Assembly (NCBI GenBank): GCA_016647705.1
Contig: CM028340.1
Coordinates: 14,089,001-14,153,000, forward strand
Length of the DNA stretch: 64,000 nt
Direction: 5' to 3'
Origin: Eucommia ulmoides
Taxonomy: Eukaryota; Streptophyta; Magnoliopsida; Garryales; Eucommiaceae
Positions 23,416 through 35,519 of this stretch are shown piece after piece. Made by a program: the position numbers and the translations under genes. The first letter of the stretch is position 1; each line of letters begins with the position of its first letter. The notes below the pieces were generated by a model. It saw nothing but the letters and a program-made list of their open reading frames with translations. It did no database searches and was not told the DNA's origin.

Positions 23416-23929
23416 GAAATTTAATCTGACGATTCTCTTCATAAGTGTGCTAACTTATTATTTATTTATTATAAATTAGAATGATCCGACGGTTCAAAGT
23501 ATAAGTTGGTTTGTCATTTGATCCAACGGTCCTCTTTACAAGTTTCATAACTTTTTTTTTTTTTTTAATTTATAAATTAGGATGATCCGACGGTCCAAAA
23601 TATAAGTCGATTTATCGAACGATCCTCTTTATAAGTATCCTAACTTATTATATTTTTAATTTATAATTTAGGATGATCCGACGGTACAAAATATAAGTTG
23701 ATTTGTCTTTTGATCTGACCGTACCCTTTATAAGTGTCCTATCTTATTATATAGTTTATAAATTGGGATGATCCGACGGTCCAAAATATAAGTTAGTTTG
23801 TCTTTTGATTCGATTGTTTTCTTTATAAATATCCTAACTTATTTTTATTTTATTTATAAATTAGATGATCTGATCGTTTAAAAGATAAGTTGGTTTATTT
23901 TTTGATCCAATGATCCTCTTTATATCTTA
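23416..23929. repeat. 100 bp tandem repeat, block 1 (about 5 units)
   Basis: Units of roughly 100 bp carry GGATGATCCGACGGTCC, then ATATAAGTTGGTTTGTC, then TTTGATCCGACGGTCCTC, then TTTATAAGTGTCCTAACTTA. The CCGACGG core therefore appears twice per unit. The block stops exactly at a Helitron-like 3' end. The same unit recurs at 27150, 31860, 44487 and 46043. Confidence 0.85.
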
Positions 23930-26155
23930 CTAATGTATAACTCGTGCCTAAAGGCACATGCGTAAAACAACAAAAACACACAGAAAAATATCATTAATTT
24001 TTTTTGACAAAATATCTTCTATTTATTCAATAATTCATATCTATTTCATTTGAACTTTAATAATAATAACAATTAAGCATCAATAATAAAAACAATCGAG
24101 ACCATAAATCGTTTCAAACAATTAATCATCAATAATAACAAACTCCCTACCTATGAATAGAGAAAAGTAAGAGGTAAAAGAATGTAATATTATTTGACAA
24201 TATATATAAGGAATGACAACATAAATAAGGATCTTGGAATAAGACAAACAAAACCAATACAAAGTACAAACTATGAATTCAAATAATCAAGATTTTTTTT
24301 ACTGAACATAGCTAGAAAGGAGACATGCAATCAAAACTCTTAACAAAAAAAGTTGGATCCATCAAATCTTAAGCATCCCCACATAACTGTTGAAAGTTAA
24401 TACTATTGAAAAGCTTTACTATTAGTCCTCCTTGAATGTCGACTATACAGCTGAAGAGCCTACAGAAAGAACAATGACAGAGTCGTTATAAAATTCATCT
24501 AATCAACACATACTCTAAACAAAAAAAAAATTATTTAAGTTCAAATAAATATATAAATAAATGTTACCTGGAATGACAAATCCAAATCATAAACTAAGAT
24601 CTAATACATATAAAAAGAACAAATCCAAATATTAGATTCATAGTAACTCAAACAAATGATTATTTACCAAATATGAATATAAAAGTAGCTCTTAAATAAT
24701 TTTTAATCGTCTAACATCGAAAGAAATCTGTGAAAAAAAAGACAATGAAAAAAAACAAAAAATAAAGTTCATGTTTCCTTCAGGATTTTATTTCCCTCAA
24801 ATTTGAAATAAGAAAAGAAAAAAAAATGAAAGATAATAAAAACAACCAAAATAAAAGGATTCACATAAAAAAAAATGTAGTAGTAGATATAAATTTTTCT
24901 TAAACAACAGACAATGAACTAAAATCTAACTAAATATATACTAAAATATTAAAAACTTGAAGAGAAAATCAAGCGGAATTTTTGTTACCTTACAGAGAAT
25001 TCACATTTCAATGGGAACAAAAGAAAAATATAGTGAGTAGGTAAGAGAATGAGAAGGGATTGATCTCTGTGGATAATTCATAAGAGATGGATAACAAACC
25101 CAAAAATTCAAAGAGATAGAATTTTGGATAAGCAGAGTTTAACATGAAATCCATAAATCGAAATTACAAAACATTAATGCAACAATCGAGATGACAAATC
25201 CTAAATTGCTAAAGCCCTGAACACACTAATTGAAAATATATGAAAATAAAAGTTAACAAAAGACTTAGTTGAGCAAATAAAAATCGTGATCCAATTAATC
25301 AAATAATAATTAGTGAAAATAAAATTTGAGTTCACAAAAGACTTCGTTAAGGAAACAAAAACCGTGGTCCCGGTCAATCAAATAATAATTAGCAACCACA
25401 ACCAAATCTATCAGATTATGCGGCTAAATTTTGACTTGCTGTCAAGGCATAAAAACTAATTCAATATACTCTCATCACGAAAATAGAACTAAAACATAAT
25501 GAAATTCGAGATAAAATTTTGTCAAATGTATGCTACTAAATGAAGAAATAAATTAATAGAACAAAATACGCTACCAAATGGATGTCGCGATACAATGATG
25601 TAATATATTCAATGGCTAAAGATGATTAGGCACAAAGAAGGCAGCTAGGCGATCTTAGTTGGAGATTACCAAAATTATAAATATAACAATGAAAACCAAG
25701 AGTTTTGAGAGACACAAATCCATAGCTTCAGAGGCATGGAACATGTGCCTAGATCCAAAAATTATAAAGCTACCCTTGAAATTTCATAAAGCTTGTAGGA
25801 AATTTCATAACTGCATCACTTCGCCCCATCTGTTCCAATTTTGATCCATGAAAGTTGTTCTAAAAATGAAACAATAACCAAAAACAACAAAAACTATTGA
25901 ATACTACCCTATTAATCAAAGAACCAAAAAGCAAAAGCAATCTAAAAGTGATTTACCAAATAGTTGAATCTTCAAACAAAAGCAATCTCCATTATCGGGT
26001 TTCCTATCGAGAGAAAGAAGAGAAGAGCTTAAATATTTTACTTAACCCATATCAGGGAAAAACACTATCGGATGTCATAAAAATATCACACACACCCCTG
26101 CCTCAGAAGAAAAAAGAAGAAGAAGAATTACCAAAAGAGATTTAACTTTCACAAA

Positions 26156-26260
26156 GATAGAACTTAATTGGTACTCATCTTCTTCACCCAGCATTTCTGG
26201 CGAAGAAGATGTCGATGACGTGGACGGCAATTGAGCATCGACAGTACTTTTTGTTCGCAA
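26156..26260 (-). pseudogene. Possible captured exon fragment
   Basis: On the minus strand a Ser/Thr-rich then acidic stretch reads STVDAQLPSTSSTSSSPEML followed by GEEDEYQL, unlike the low-complexity AT-rich DNA around it. I do not recognise the family. It lies inside Helitron-like element A. Confidence 0.3.
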
Positions 26261-26849
26261 TCTAATCCGAAGAACAAAATATCTTTGTTTTACGTGGTGA
26301 ATGGAAACCCTTTCTCCACCAGCTGCAATCGAATCTACTCATGGATGACTCCAATCTGAACAAATCTAGGGTTACTCGAGACGATCTCAGCAATAATCGC
26401 TATAGTCTGTCTACTCAATGCGTACCCGAGAAATTCGTAAAGCTAAACAGAAGAAATCAGAGAAATAGAAAGAGAGAGGGCTTCGCAATTGCGTACACCG
26501 CAGATCAAATAGGGATTCACAATTACAAATCACAGATCTGGAGGACCTCTATAATTAAGAGCTTTTTCAGACATATTAAGGGAACAATTGATTTTCAGGG
26601 ATTAGGGAATAGAAGATGGAGATTAGGGATTAGGGAATAGAAGATAAGGGCAATGATGGCAAGGAACAATCCAAGAGCAATGATCGGGGGAGGTAATGAA
26701 CGGTCCTTGGATTGTTGTTGTTTATATGTAGATTTAAAGATACGTGAATTGCTAAGATGAAGGAGGTAACGATCTACGAGATTATGTTTGATAATCGGGG
26801 GGAGATGATAAGCAATGATCCAGAGGAGATGAATCTGGTGAAGATGTGT

Positions 26850-27100
26850 CATGGAATTGGAAGCTAAAAATGGAGAGGAGAAGAAGCCGTAGAATTGGAA
26901 GACTATTCACGGGAATTGGAAGCTAAAATGGACTGTAAGCAAAAGTAAAAATGGAAGCTATCATGTGAATTGGAAGCTAAAAGGTAAGTGCTCTAAATTT
27001 AATGCTATTGGAAGCTAAAAGGAAAATGCTCTAAAAAGTAAAAAATAAGTCCTCACATGAATTGGAAGCTGAAAAGTAAGTGCTCTAAAAAGCAAAAATG
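26850..27100. repeat. Degenerate short tandem repeat in element A
   Basis: About six copies of GAATTGGAAGCTAAAA, several followed by GTAAGTGCTCTAAA, spaced 30-60 bp apart. Confidence 0.75.
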
Positions 27101-27149
27101 ATTACTCTAAGTATATATGCGGCTCCAATCCCTAAACCATATGGTGTAT

Positions 27150-27448
27150 AATACAAAAGTCATCCGACGGCTACCAATATCTAGATGTTTGTCTCTTGAT
27201 CCAATGGTTCTCTTTATAAGTGAGCTGATTATTATATAAATTAGAATTTTCTGTTTATAAATTAGGATGACTCGATAGTCCAAAATATAAGTTGATTTGT
27301 CTTGTAATCCGACGGTCCTATTTGTAAGTGTCTTAACTTATTAAATTTTTTTAATTTTTAAATTAGGATGATCTGACGGTCCAAAATATAAGTTGGTTCG
27401 TCCTTTGATATGATCTTACTCTCTATAAGTGTCCTATCTTGTTATATA
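27150..27448. repeat. 100 bp tandem repeat, block 2 (about 3 units)
   Basis: Same unit as 23416-23929. It ends in GTTATATA directly before the CTAG terminus of Helitron-like element B. Confidence 0.8.
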
Positions 27449-28981
27449 CTAGTGTATAACCTGTGCCTGAAGGCACGGGCGTAAAACATACATCATTATT
27501 TAGGACAATTATATCAATTTATTTTGCTATCATATGAACTTAGCTTGAAAATATCCACGTACAAAAAATAATTCGGAATAATTATTTTTACAACCCAATT
27601 AGAAGAAATTATCTACATACAATAAAACTCAACTACACAGTACCAATTAACCAGATGAAAAAATTAAAATCAAATTACTGTACATAACAATAGTTAATTA
27701 CAACATGTAAATGCTATTGAAATCAATACGCAAACACACAATCAAAACTCAAGAACTATTAATCCACATATAATAGGGAAAAGAGAAATGCACGTCGTCA
27801 AATGTCTGTAGCACCTAGACAAAAATAAGGGTTGAGTCTCTTATGCAATCCTATTAAAACAATTTTCTTCAAGAGAATCTATTAAAACACTAAACAACAA
27901 ACAATTTTTTGTTATATCAATGAACGGAAACAACAAACAAATTTTTCTATATCAGTGATGATAAAAAACATGAAAAATGAAGGAATCGAAGATACTTTTC
28001 GGCAACAGAGAATAGGGCATTGGAATGGAAGAGCGTCCGAAAACAATAACTAATATTGAACATCAACAATAACTAACAATTAAGACTACTAATTAAGAGA
28101 GTTTCCAATCAATTTCTTTTTTATGTTTCATAGTTCATACACCCTAAAAGAAATTAAAATACAAAAAAAAAAAAAAATGAAAAATTACACAAAAAACAAT
28201 TAAATGATTACAATACAATTTTGTTTGAAGAAATATTTAAAAATTAAAAATATATATATTGAGAGATAATGACATTTTTGGTCCCTGATAAATGAAATTG
28301 GTGTTCGATAGGACCACATTTGAAAATAGACACACGGACCCTTCACATCTCAATTTTACTCTAATTACTATTCAGTTAAGATCAATCATTAACGTCAAAT
28401 GACATTTTGATCATTTCGTGTACAAATCCGCTTTTTACTACTTAACTTATATAGATTAATTACACTTTGAAATCTCATTATTTTTTAATACCCGCCCCAA
28501 GCCACCCAAATATGTCTTTTTGCCACCTTTACCTGCATTTTTCATTTTACTTTTTCTGGGGAGGGTGGGGGCAAAAAGAACGATATATCTCACCACTGCA
28601 ATCTCTTGCGAAGCATTTAACGCAGATATGCATCTGTTCCAAAAGGACTAATTCCCATACACATATTCACTAACCGAGGCCTGATCACATAAAAACCCGA
28701 ACATTGAATAATTTTGAAAAATAAGGTGCCTAAGTAAACAAAAATTAGGGTGCACCGTCAAATCAAATATCAAATAAGACAAAAAACAATGGTAGCAATT
28801 GCAACATGCTGATGTTATCTAGTGTTAGCTCATCATTGAACAATTAGGAAAATCCTAAGATTTCCTCATTTGAGACACCACCTCCTATCCTAACCTGTCA
28901 AAATCCAGTTTTGAGTATTAAATTCTAATATGTAGAAAATAAATAATGTAACAGCAAAGTTCAGTGTAAATGTGAAGTAAC

Positions 28982-29128
28982 CTTGTTCAAGAATTCATCA
29001 AGATCTTCTGCTGTTTTCTTGATTTCTCTACTCCGCGAGTTCTGTTCTTCCTTTGCCATCTCTTTAATAGTCTCCTGAAGAAACTTTGCATATCCTATAC
29101 ATGCATTCAGCTTCCTTATCGAAGCTTC
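28982..29128 (-). pseudogene. Orphan 49-codon exon, coiled-coil-like
   Basis: Bounded by an acceptor (GAATTGTAG) and a donor (GTTACTTC) on the minus strand and exactly 147 bp, so phase 0 at both ends. It reads EASIRKLNACIGYAKFLQET, IKEMAKEEQNSRSREIKKTA and EDLDEFLNK: charged, helical and likely coiled coil. I cannot name the parent gene. An intact frame with good splice sites shows it is recent or still selected. It could instead belong to a real gene spanning this region. Confidence 0.5.
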
Positions 29129-29403
29129 CTACAATTCAAACTTTGAAGTGAAACATTCCACATAAAAAAAAAAAATATTTGAAAGAGGTCAGAGATAAGT
29201 ACACCTATGGATTTGTGTGCATGCAAGAGCAAAAAAAAAGTACACGACAATGAACAGGGAACTTAGTAAGGGCAAAAAAAGAGTGAGACCTTAAATGGTG
29301 TTGATATAAAAGTAAACAATAGAAATAAAAAAATACAAAAGAAACAGAATGAGTTTTTATAACTCAATATATTAAATAGTGATCTATGATAAAGGGTTCC
29401 AAT

Positions 29404-29408
<5 letters not shown>

Positions 29409-29467
<59 letters not shown>
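29409..29467. repeat. (TA)n microsatellite
   Basis: About 29 TA units inside element B. Confidence 0.95.
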
Positions 29468-29469
<2 letters not shown>

Positions 29470-30200
29470 TGCTTAACCAAGAATTTGAACATGATTTGAA
29501 CTATGGTTAATACACAAACGCATAATAAAATAAGTTTGAAAGCCAATCACAGTTAGCCCGCTAAAATCTATTACTCAAGTTGATGGTATGCCAATCCATT
29601 ATTCGTGGAACAAAAAACAGTAAAAAAACAAAATTTATAACCGTTGTTAGTTTTAATGCTTGCCAAAATTCTCTACAATCGGTAGCAAAACAAACAAAAA
29701 ACAAAAACTTGAGTAATAGATTTTATGAACAGAAACGGAAACATATATATTTCTCTGACAGAGAATAGAAACAGAAGCAGGATCAAAAACAAAAAACAGA
29801 AACAGAAACAGGGAGTAGGAACAGAAACAGAACAGAAATAGGAATGGGAACAGAGACAGAAACAGAAACAGGGAATAGGAACAGAAAAAGAAACAGGGAA
29901 CATAACAGAAACAAATGCAAATTTAACCTGATTTGAGTGTGCATGAATTAAACCCGTGCCTAAAGGAAAAACAGAACACAATCTCAATTATACATGAATC
30001 GATTGACGAATTGAATAAGAATATTATAAGCAAATGCAATCGAATTCATAGACCAAAAAAACTAATTAAACTAAGTCGAAGGAAAAACCAAAATTTAATC
30101 GAATTCATAAACATAATCAACATTGAAACCTAAAATTTAAATTGTAGCAAGAGAAATCACACACACACTGAACAGATTAGAGAAGAGAGAGAAAAAGAAC

Positions 30201-30270
30201 CTGGATCGAAGGCCATGGCTTGCAAAAGAGATCGGGCTAAGGGGTGAGGTCTTGAATGTGGAGGGTTGCA
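30201..30270 (-). pseudogene. Leader/first-exon-like fragment
   Basis: On the minus strand, GCCATGGCC (ATG at 30216-30214) gives MAFDP followed by CCAG and GTTCTTTTTC, a plausible donor. It resembles a first exon with a strong start context. The parent is unknown. Confidence 0.3.
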
Positions 30271-30558
30271 TCACAAAATGCCAAATAAGATGAAAATCAC
30301 AAACCACATACAATATATTTTCAGCTATTTGCAAATAAAACGTCATTCTAGTCAACAATTTACGCATTAGCTTTCCCCCAATTAAGCATTACCACAAAGC
30401 ACAATACTTAATTTACGATGACGGTTTAAAGGTAACAAAGCAGTATGAATCCATCCTACAAATTGAGTATCCATTAAAACCAAACAAACAATATACACCA
30501 ACACACATATTAATACACCAATAATGCAAATTTGAAGAGAGAGAGAGAGAGAGTACTT

Positions 30559-30666
30559 GGAGTTGGTGACATCGATGAAGAGGGCAAGAGATGATCCCTG
30601 ACCATATTTCGCCACCATCTCATGGGCACTCACCACCTCCACCCTGAGCTTGAAGACATTCATCAT
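30559..30666 (-). pseudogene. C2-domain-like fragment
   Basis: Reads MMNVFKLRVEVVSAHEM then GQGSSLALFIDV. The order (LRVEVVSAH, then xGQGSS, then a beta strand) resembles the start of the first C2 domain of plant MCTP/FTIP membrane-tether proteins. Only about 36 residues are present, and a CT microsatellite follows. No downstream C2 or transmembrane segments were found nearby, so it is a fragment. The match was made by memory of the motif only. Confidence 0.4.
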
Positions 30667-31258
30667 CTGTACAAAAGGGGAAAATTTTAGAACTGAAAAT
30701 TTGGAGGAGAAAATGAAGAATTCGGTTATGTATCAGATTTTTACATGCGTTAATTTTCAATTGCAATTCGGAAGCTCCAATTCGCATTAAAACAAACGCT
30801 ACCTAAGTGGTTTTTGGAGGAACAAAAATAGAAATTGAAGAGCAAAAACACTGAACAAATACCACCTTAGCGTTTCTGTCCCAGATTTCAGTTTGTATTC
30901 CTAGTTATCTAAGAATAGAAACAAAAGTATTGTAACAAAAAGGGGGGGAAAAATCTGTTTGTGGATTCAGAACTTAGGGTAGAGGTTAGTTAAATATACC
31001 TAAAAAGGGGTCTGTTAATTAGGAAATGACACTGCTTCAGCTCCAGGGGGTCATTGTCCAAGCATCAATTGGAGATTCTAAAAGTGAAAAAGAAATATAT
31101 CAGAAAAAAAATCGAAGAAATAAGCAATCGAAGAAACAGTTGAAATTAAAATCCAAATAAAATAGTTTAGATTGAAAGTTCTCAGAGTAAAAAATGAAAG
31201 GATGGAGAACTATAACAGATCCGAATTTAGGGAGAAAAAGAGAGATAAAAATAAAAAC

Positions 31259-31800
31259 CTGGATCCAAGCCACTCAACGATTAGCGAAGGGAAACCAATC
31301 ATTGTTAGATCTAGGAAATCAAATTTAGATTTAGCCAAAATAAATACAGAGTGAGGTCGGGGTCCCATAGATGGAGATGGTCTTCCAAAAATCTGCGACG
31401 TCGGGAGCGAGGACTGTGAGCGATTGGAGGAGTCGACTATCAGCGGAGTTGTGACATTAGATTCGGCCGAGAGCTAAGCCACCGTCATCGTCTGAAGGAA
31501 GGGAGAAGTCGTCGCGAGGGAGAAAGAAAAATCCACTGCCGTTGTGAGTGAAGGATGACGTTGTGAATGGCGAGGCGATGACATCGCGGCAAAATGGAGC
31601 AGAGGTGGCAGTGGCGGTGGTGAGAGGATGGCGAAGGAGGCTAAGAGGGAGTGGATCGCGGGAGATTGAAAATGAGAGGAGATGAAGGCGACGATGATGG
31701 CGATTGTCGGAAGTGGAGAGGGTATTGACAGTGAAAGATGATTGCAGAGAGAGAGCGTGAGAGAGAAAGAGAGAGAGAGAGAGAGACGAACCCTAATTTC
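31259..31800 (-). other. CT-rich leader-like exon in element B
   Basis: On the minus strand a CT-rich, GC-balanced segment ends in TTGGATCCAG before GTTTTTATTT, like a 5' untranslated exon with a donor. It is compositionally distinct from the surrounding AT-rich DNA and contains a GA/CT microsatellite (31747-31785). It probably derives from a gene 5' end. Confidence 0.4.
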
Positions 31801-31859
31801 TCTGGCAGCCGTGAGAGAAAGACAACCCTAATTTTAATTTTAATATTTATATGTAGGTT

Positions 31860-32297
31860 TATTTTGATCTAACGGCTATCAATATCCAAAGACATCTAAC
31901 GACTGTGAATGTAAATGAGCTAATTTATTATATAGATTTTATAAATGAGGATTATCTGACGGTCCAAAATATAAGTTAGTTTGTCTTTTGATCCGACAGT
32001 CTTTTTTATGAATGTCCTAACTTACCTAACTTATTATTTTTTAATTTATGAATTAGGATGATCTGACAGTCCAAAAGATACGTTGGTTTGTCTTTCGATC
32101 CGACGGTCCTCTTTATAAATGTCCTAATTTATTATTTTTTAATTTATAAATTAAGATGATCCGACGGTTTGAAAAAATATTGGTTTGTCTTTTAATCCGG
32201 CCATACACTTTATAAATGTTCTATCATATTATATAGTTTATAAATTAGGATGATCCCACGATTCAAAATATAAGTTGGTTTGTCTTTTGATCTGACT
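31860..32297. repeat. 100 bp tandem repeat, block 3
   Basis: About four units of the CCGACGG repeat. The run is cut by the gypsy insertion at 32298 and continues at 44487; TGACT is duplicated at the two junctions. Confidence 0.85.
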
Positions 32298-32359
32298 TGT
32301 CACCCCCCACCCCGGGCCCCACTCCCTTAGACAAGGTTTGACCTCGACTTAATGTTACT

Positions 32360-33723
32360 TGGTATCGCGAAATTACGTCGCTACTTTCACCGCAAGTGTA
32401 CGGGTCAAGTTGTAGTAGAGTGGAAAGAGTAAGGGTTGTCGTATCCACATGGATTGGATTAAACTGTCGTCAAGTACTGCAATTATCATAACCTAACTTT
32501 ATCTAAGTGGCTCAAATTTATATTTTTGTAAATAAAATAATATACTAAACTAATTAACTAATTAAAATAATTAATCTAATATACTAATATTGACATTAGT
32601 GGGAGTAAATTGCCTAGAGATTAACTTCGTCCACTTAAACGTGTTCGTCTCAATCTAGTTTACATTAACGACATTCATCCTATCCGACAATCTCAGTATC
32701 GAAATCTCACTCACTACGTCTCCCGAGTGTAAAGTGAATGAATATGTGACTTTGCGACAATGCCGAAGTCTCCCTCGAGCGTCTATACAATACTTAGTCA
32801 GATGAGTCTTGCCCCAAAGTCACGGATTGCATACTTTCTAACGCCCTCTCGGGTCATTAGATCGTCACGTTGTGTTTAAATCTTAGTCCAAATCCATAGT
32901 TAGTTCTCCCGAGTGTCAAACCGCGTATTCTCAAAATCAACTCTAATACCATAACAAGTATATTAATATTGTAATAAAACGCTAAACACAATTGGATAAA
33001 CATGAATAACCATTAATGAAACATAGATTTATTGAAACAACGTTTTCATACACGAATCGCTCCCTAGACAATATATGTTTAGTTAAACATGGTCACAACC
33101 ACATATAAATGTATATTCAAGTTAAACATATACAAAATGATCAACCAAACTAAGAAATAAAGAGAGAAATGAGGAGACTAGCCGTTATCCGAAGAATCGA
33201 CGCTAAAACCGCTCCGAGAACGTTTCCTCTTCTTGGCTTTGTGATTTTCTCTTGGTTGAATGGCCTTGAAGCTCTCAAGACACTCCTGAAAACGTTCCTT
33301 GTGTGCTTGGGGGAGAAAAAGGGATATTTATAGGATTCAAAATATCAACAAAATATCCTAAAATATCTATCGGTGGCTTTCTGGTGGGTGACCGCTGCAG
33401 CTGTGGTTTTACCGCCGCAACGGTGGAGCTCTCTGCATTTTAACTGCTGCTGTGATGGTTTCACCGCTGCAGCGGTGGAGAATTCAGTAACTCTCTATAC
33501 TTTGACCGCTGCAATGGTGGATGCAGGTTCTAAAAATTGATCTTTTTGCTATTTTTCTCCATTGTTCTTCCACCGACTTACTCGTTTATGGACCATTTTC
33601 GTCCCTTTTCACCCCAAATACCTGATTTATAACAAAATAAATAAAAACATATTAAAACACTATAAAAATATTCAAAAACTATCAAAACTGGCTTGGGAAT
33701 ATATAAACAAATTACACCTATCA
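32360..33723 (+). mobile_element. Solo LTR, CTGCAG-array family, copy 1
   Basis: 1,364 bp, TGGTATCGCG...CACCTATCA, with a perfect 5 bp duplication TTACT (32355-32359, 33724-33728), inserted in the gypsy 3' LTR. No coding. A second copy lies inverted at 49675-50982. Between 33370 and 33530 it carries an array of CCGCTGCAGCGG-like palindromes. The parent family was not identified. Confidence 0.85.
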
Positions 33724-34359
33724 TTACTCAACCAATAACAATTATACACCAACTCTCAATTGATACATTTAAAAAAAATAAAAATAAAAAATACCAACTC
33801 CAATTCAGGGATTACACATGTCCCAAATATTCCATAGCAAAATTACAAAATCAGAACCTTTCCCAATCAACACCTATCCTGATAGCAATAAAATATGACA
33901 CCACCCTCTAACTTTATCTAATGCCTGTAGTGGACCCATCTCTAACTAGAGTATTTGAGACAAAATATTTTATCAGTGTACTGTCTTTATAATATAAAAA
34001 TAATTTATGAATCAAATATATTTATCAAACATCACTTTTCAAAATATAAATATACACTCGAATAATATCAAACTTCCACTTAAATCATCATAATAAAACA
34101 ACTGAATTTAAATCAACTGATCAAATTACTTTTATATAATAAAATACCACACACATACTTCCCTACTAACCATATGATCATTTCACCTCACGATTGAAAG
34201 TTATAATGGTACCATAACATGAACAATTGCACAATCTAAGGTTTTCAGTGTTAGGGTCATTCAATATTTTCAATGGTAGAAGCCAACATGTGGTAAAAAC
34301 CGCTATATTGAAAATCAATAACAACAACAATATATGTCAACTATCTACAAAACTTGCCC

Positions 34360-34455
34360 TCATGCTAGGTCACAACGCAACGTCCTACAAGACATATCCT
34401 CCTGTTAGGACCAACAACATTCTCCAGAACATGCCCCATGTCGGGACCACACTAT
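34360..34455. repeat. Palindrome-like short array in gypsy LTR
   Basis: About three units of 37-40 bp of the type GTCCTACAAGACAT, then CCTCCTGTTAGGAC. GTCCTA and TAGGAC pair within a unit. The same array sits at the matching place in the other LTR (43160-43275). Confidence 0.7.
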
Positions 34456-35051
34456 GGCATAGTGGCATAATAATAAAAATCACTTTCTACATTTAACGTT
34501 TTACTTAATCTATCTAACGTTATAAAATAATATATTTTAATAATTTTTTTCTTTTCACAATTTAGTACGAAAATATAATTTGACAATTTACATAGAAGAC
34601 AATACACTCACCTCAATATTTGCACTGCTATTATACTATTGCCGTAATATTGACGTAGTAGGGTCGACTATAAGCCTAACAACGACAGAGCTTAAACTAA
34701 AAAATTATCTAAATAAATCTAATATGACATGTAATGCATGACACTAAAATGTAAATTTTTTCATTCTCAAATTTTCTTAATCATATGAAATTTATTAAAA
34801 CTAAACGCACTATTTTCTTCACTCGGTATGAATTGTAGAAACGAAAATACTATAACTAAAATTACAAAATTTATCAACTAATAATTTAGTTTGCTGAAAA
34901 ATATTGACCAACTATTAATAAAATTTATTACTCAATGAAATACTAAAATATCATTGTAATAAAAATTATAGAATTTTTACTGTAATTTAATTTCTACATA
35001 AATTAAATATATCTATATATAAATATAAACTCATTATATTTTTCAAATCTG

Positions 35052-35057
<6 letters not shown>

Positions 35058-35121
<64 letters not shown>
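35058..35121. repeat. (TA)n microsatellite in gypsy LTR
   Basis: About 32 TA units. Absent at this length from the other LTR, so it expanded after insertion. Confidence 0.9.
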
Positions 35122-35125
<4 letters not shown>

Positions 35126-35440
35126 ACCGATGTATACCGGCATATGTCTATAGATGACCCATATATAACCACACATGCACGCGCGCGTGCGCGCACACAC
35201 ATGCCCGAATACACACAAGCACACACAAAATATATTTGTAAAAGTAGTGGAGAGAAAAGCCATGGAATTTTTACCTTAATGATTAAGAAATGCATGAGAG
35301 GAAAAGGAAGAGAGAGAGAGACTCCTTAAGAGAATCGAAGAGAGTCAAAAATCTCTCTTTCTCTCTCTCTCTCTCTATATATATATTTAATCGTTATAAA
35401 ATGCAAATAAAATTGCGCACATGCAAAATCGTATTTTACA

Positions 35441-35458
35441 ATCCTTCCCCCCTAAAAG
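35441..35458 (-). other. Polypurine tract of the gypsy element
   Basis: On the minus strand CTTTTAGGGGGGAAGGAT lies directly before the 3' LTR, the standard place of the plus-strand primer in reverse transcription. Confidence 0.75.
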
Positions 35459-35519
35459 AACTTTTGTCTCAAAATTTAATTACCTTAAACGAATAATCGC
35501 AGATATTTACTCATCATCT

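Larger units (their letters stand above)
23930..27148 (-). mobile_element. Helitron-like element A
   Basis: Read on the minus strand the left edge shows hairpin GTGCCTTTAGGCAC (23944-23957), then 10 bases, then TTAG at the boundary, followed by T. This is the layout of a Helitron 3' end with the usual CTAG degraded. Element B has a nearly identical terminus. The body is non-coding overall but has exon-like pieces near 26150-26260 and 26330-26480. No Rep/helicase is visible, so it is non-autonomous. The 5' edge is unresolved; the repeat block at 27150-27448 may or may not belong to it. Confidence 0.55.
27449..31855 (-). mobile_element. Helitron-like element B with gene fragments
   Basis: On the minus strand it ends with hairpin GTGCCTTCAGGCAC (27463-27476), 10 bases, then CTAG (27449-27452) next to T, the canonical Helitron 3' layout. 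No Rep/helicase is seen. The body carries exon-like pieces in the same orientation: a clean 49-codon exon (28982-29128), a leader-like exon ending at 30201, a C2-domain-like fragment (30559-30666) and a CT-rich leader-like exon (31259-31800). This mix looks like captured fragments of several genes. The 5' edge is unresolved. Confidence 0.6.
32298..35440 (-). repeat. Gypsy 3' LTR with nested insert
   Basis: Starts TGTCACCCC and ends ATTTTACA. About 1.77 kb once the 32360-33723 insert and its duplicated target are removed. Pairs with 42498-44481. Holds a TA microsatellite (35058-35121) and the short palindrome array at 34360-34455. Confidence 0.85.

Noticed and set aside
30137-31500. A complete functional gene on the minus strand
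   Set aside because: Exon-like pieces are present, but no consistent chain of exons, stop codon or recognised protein could be assembled, and the region lies within a Helitron-like element.
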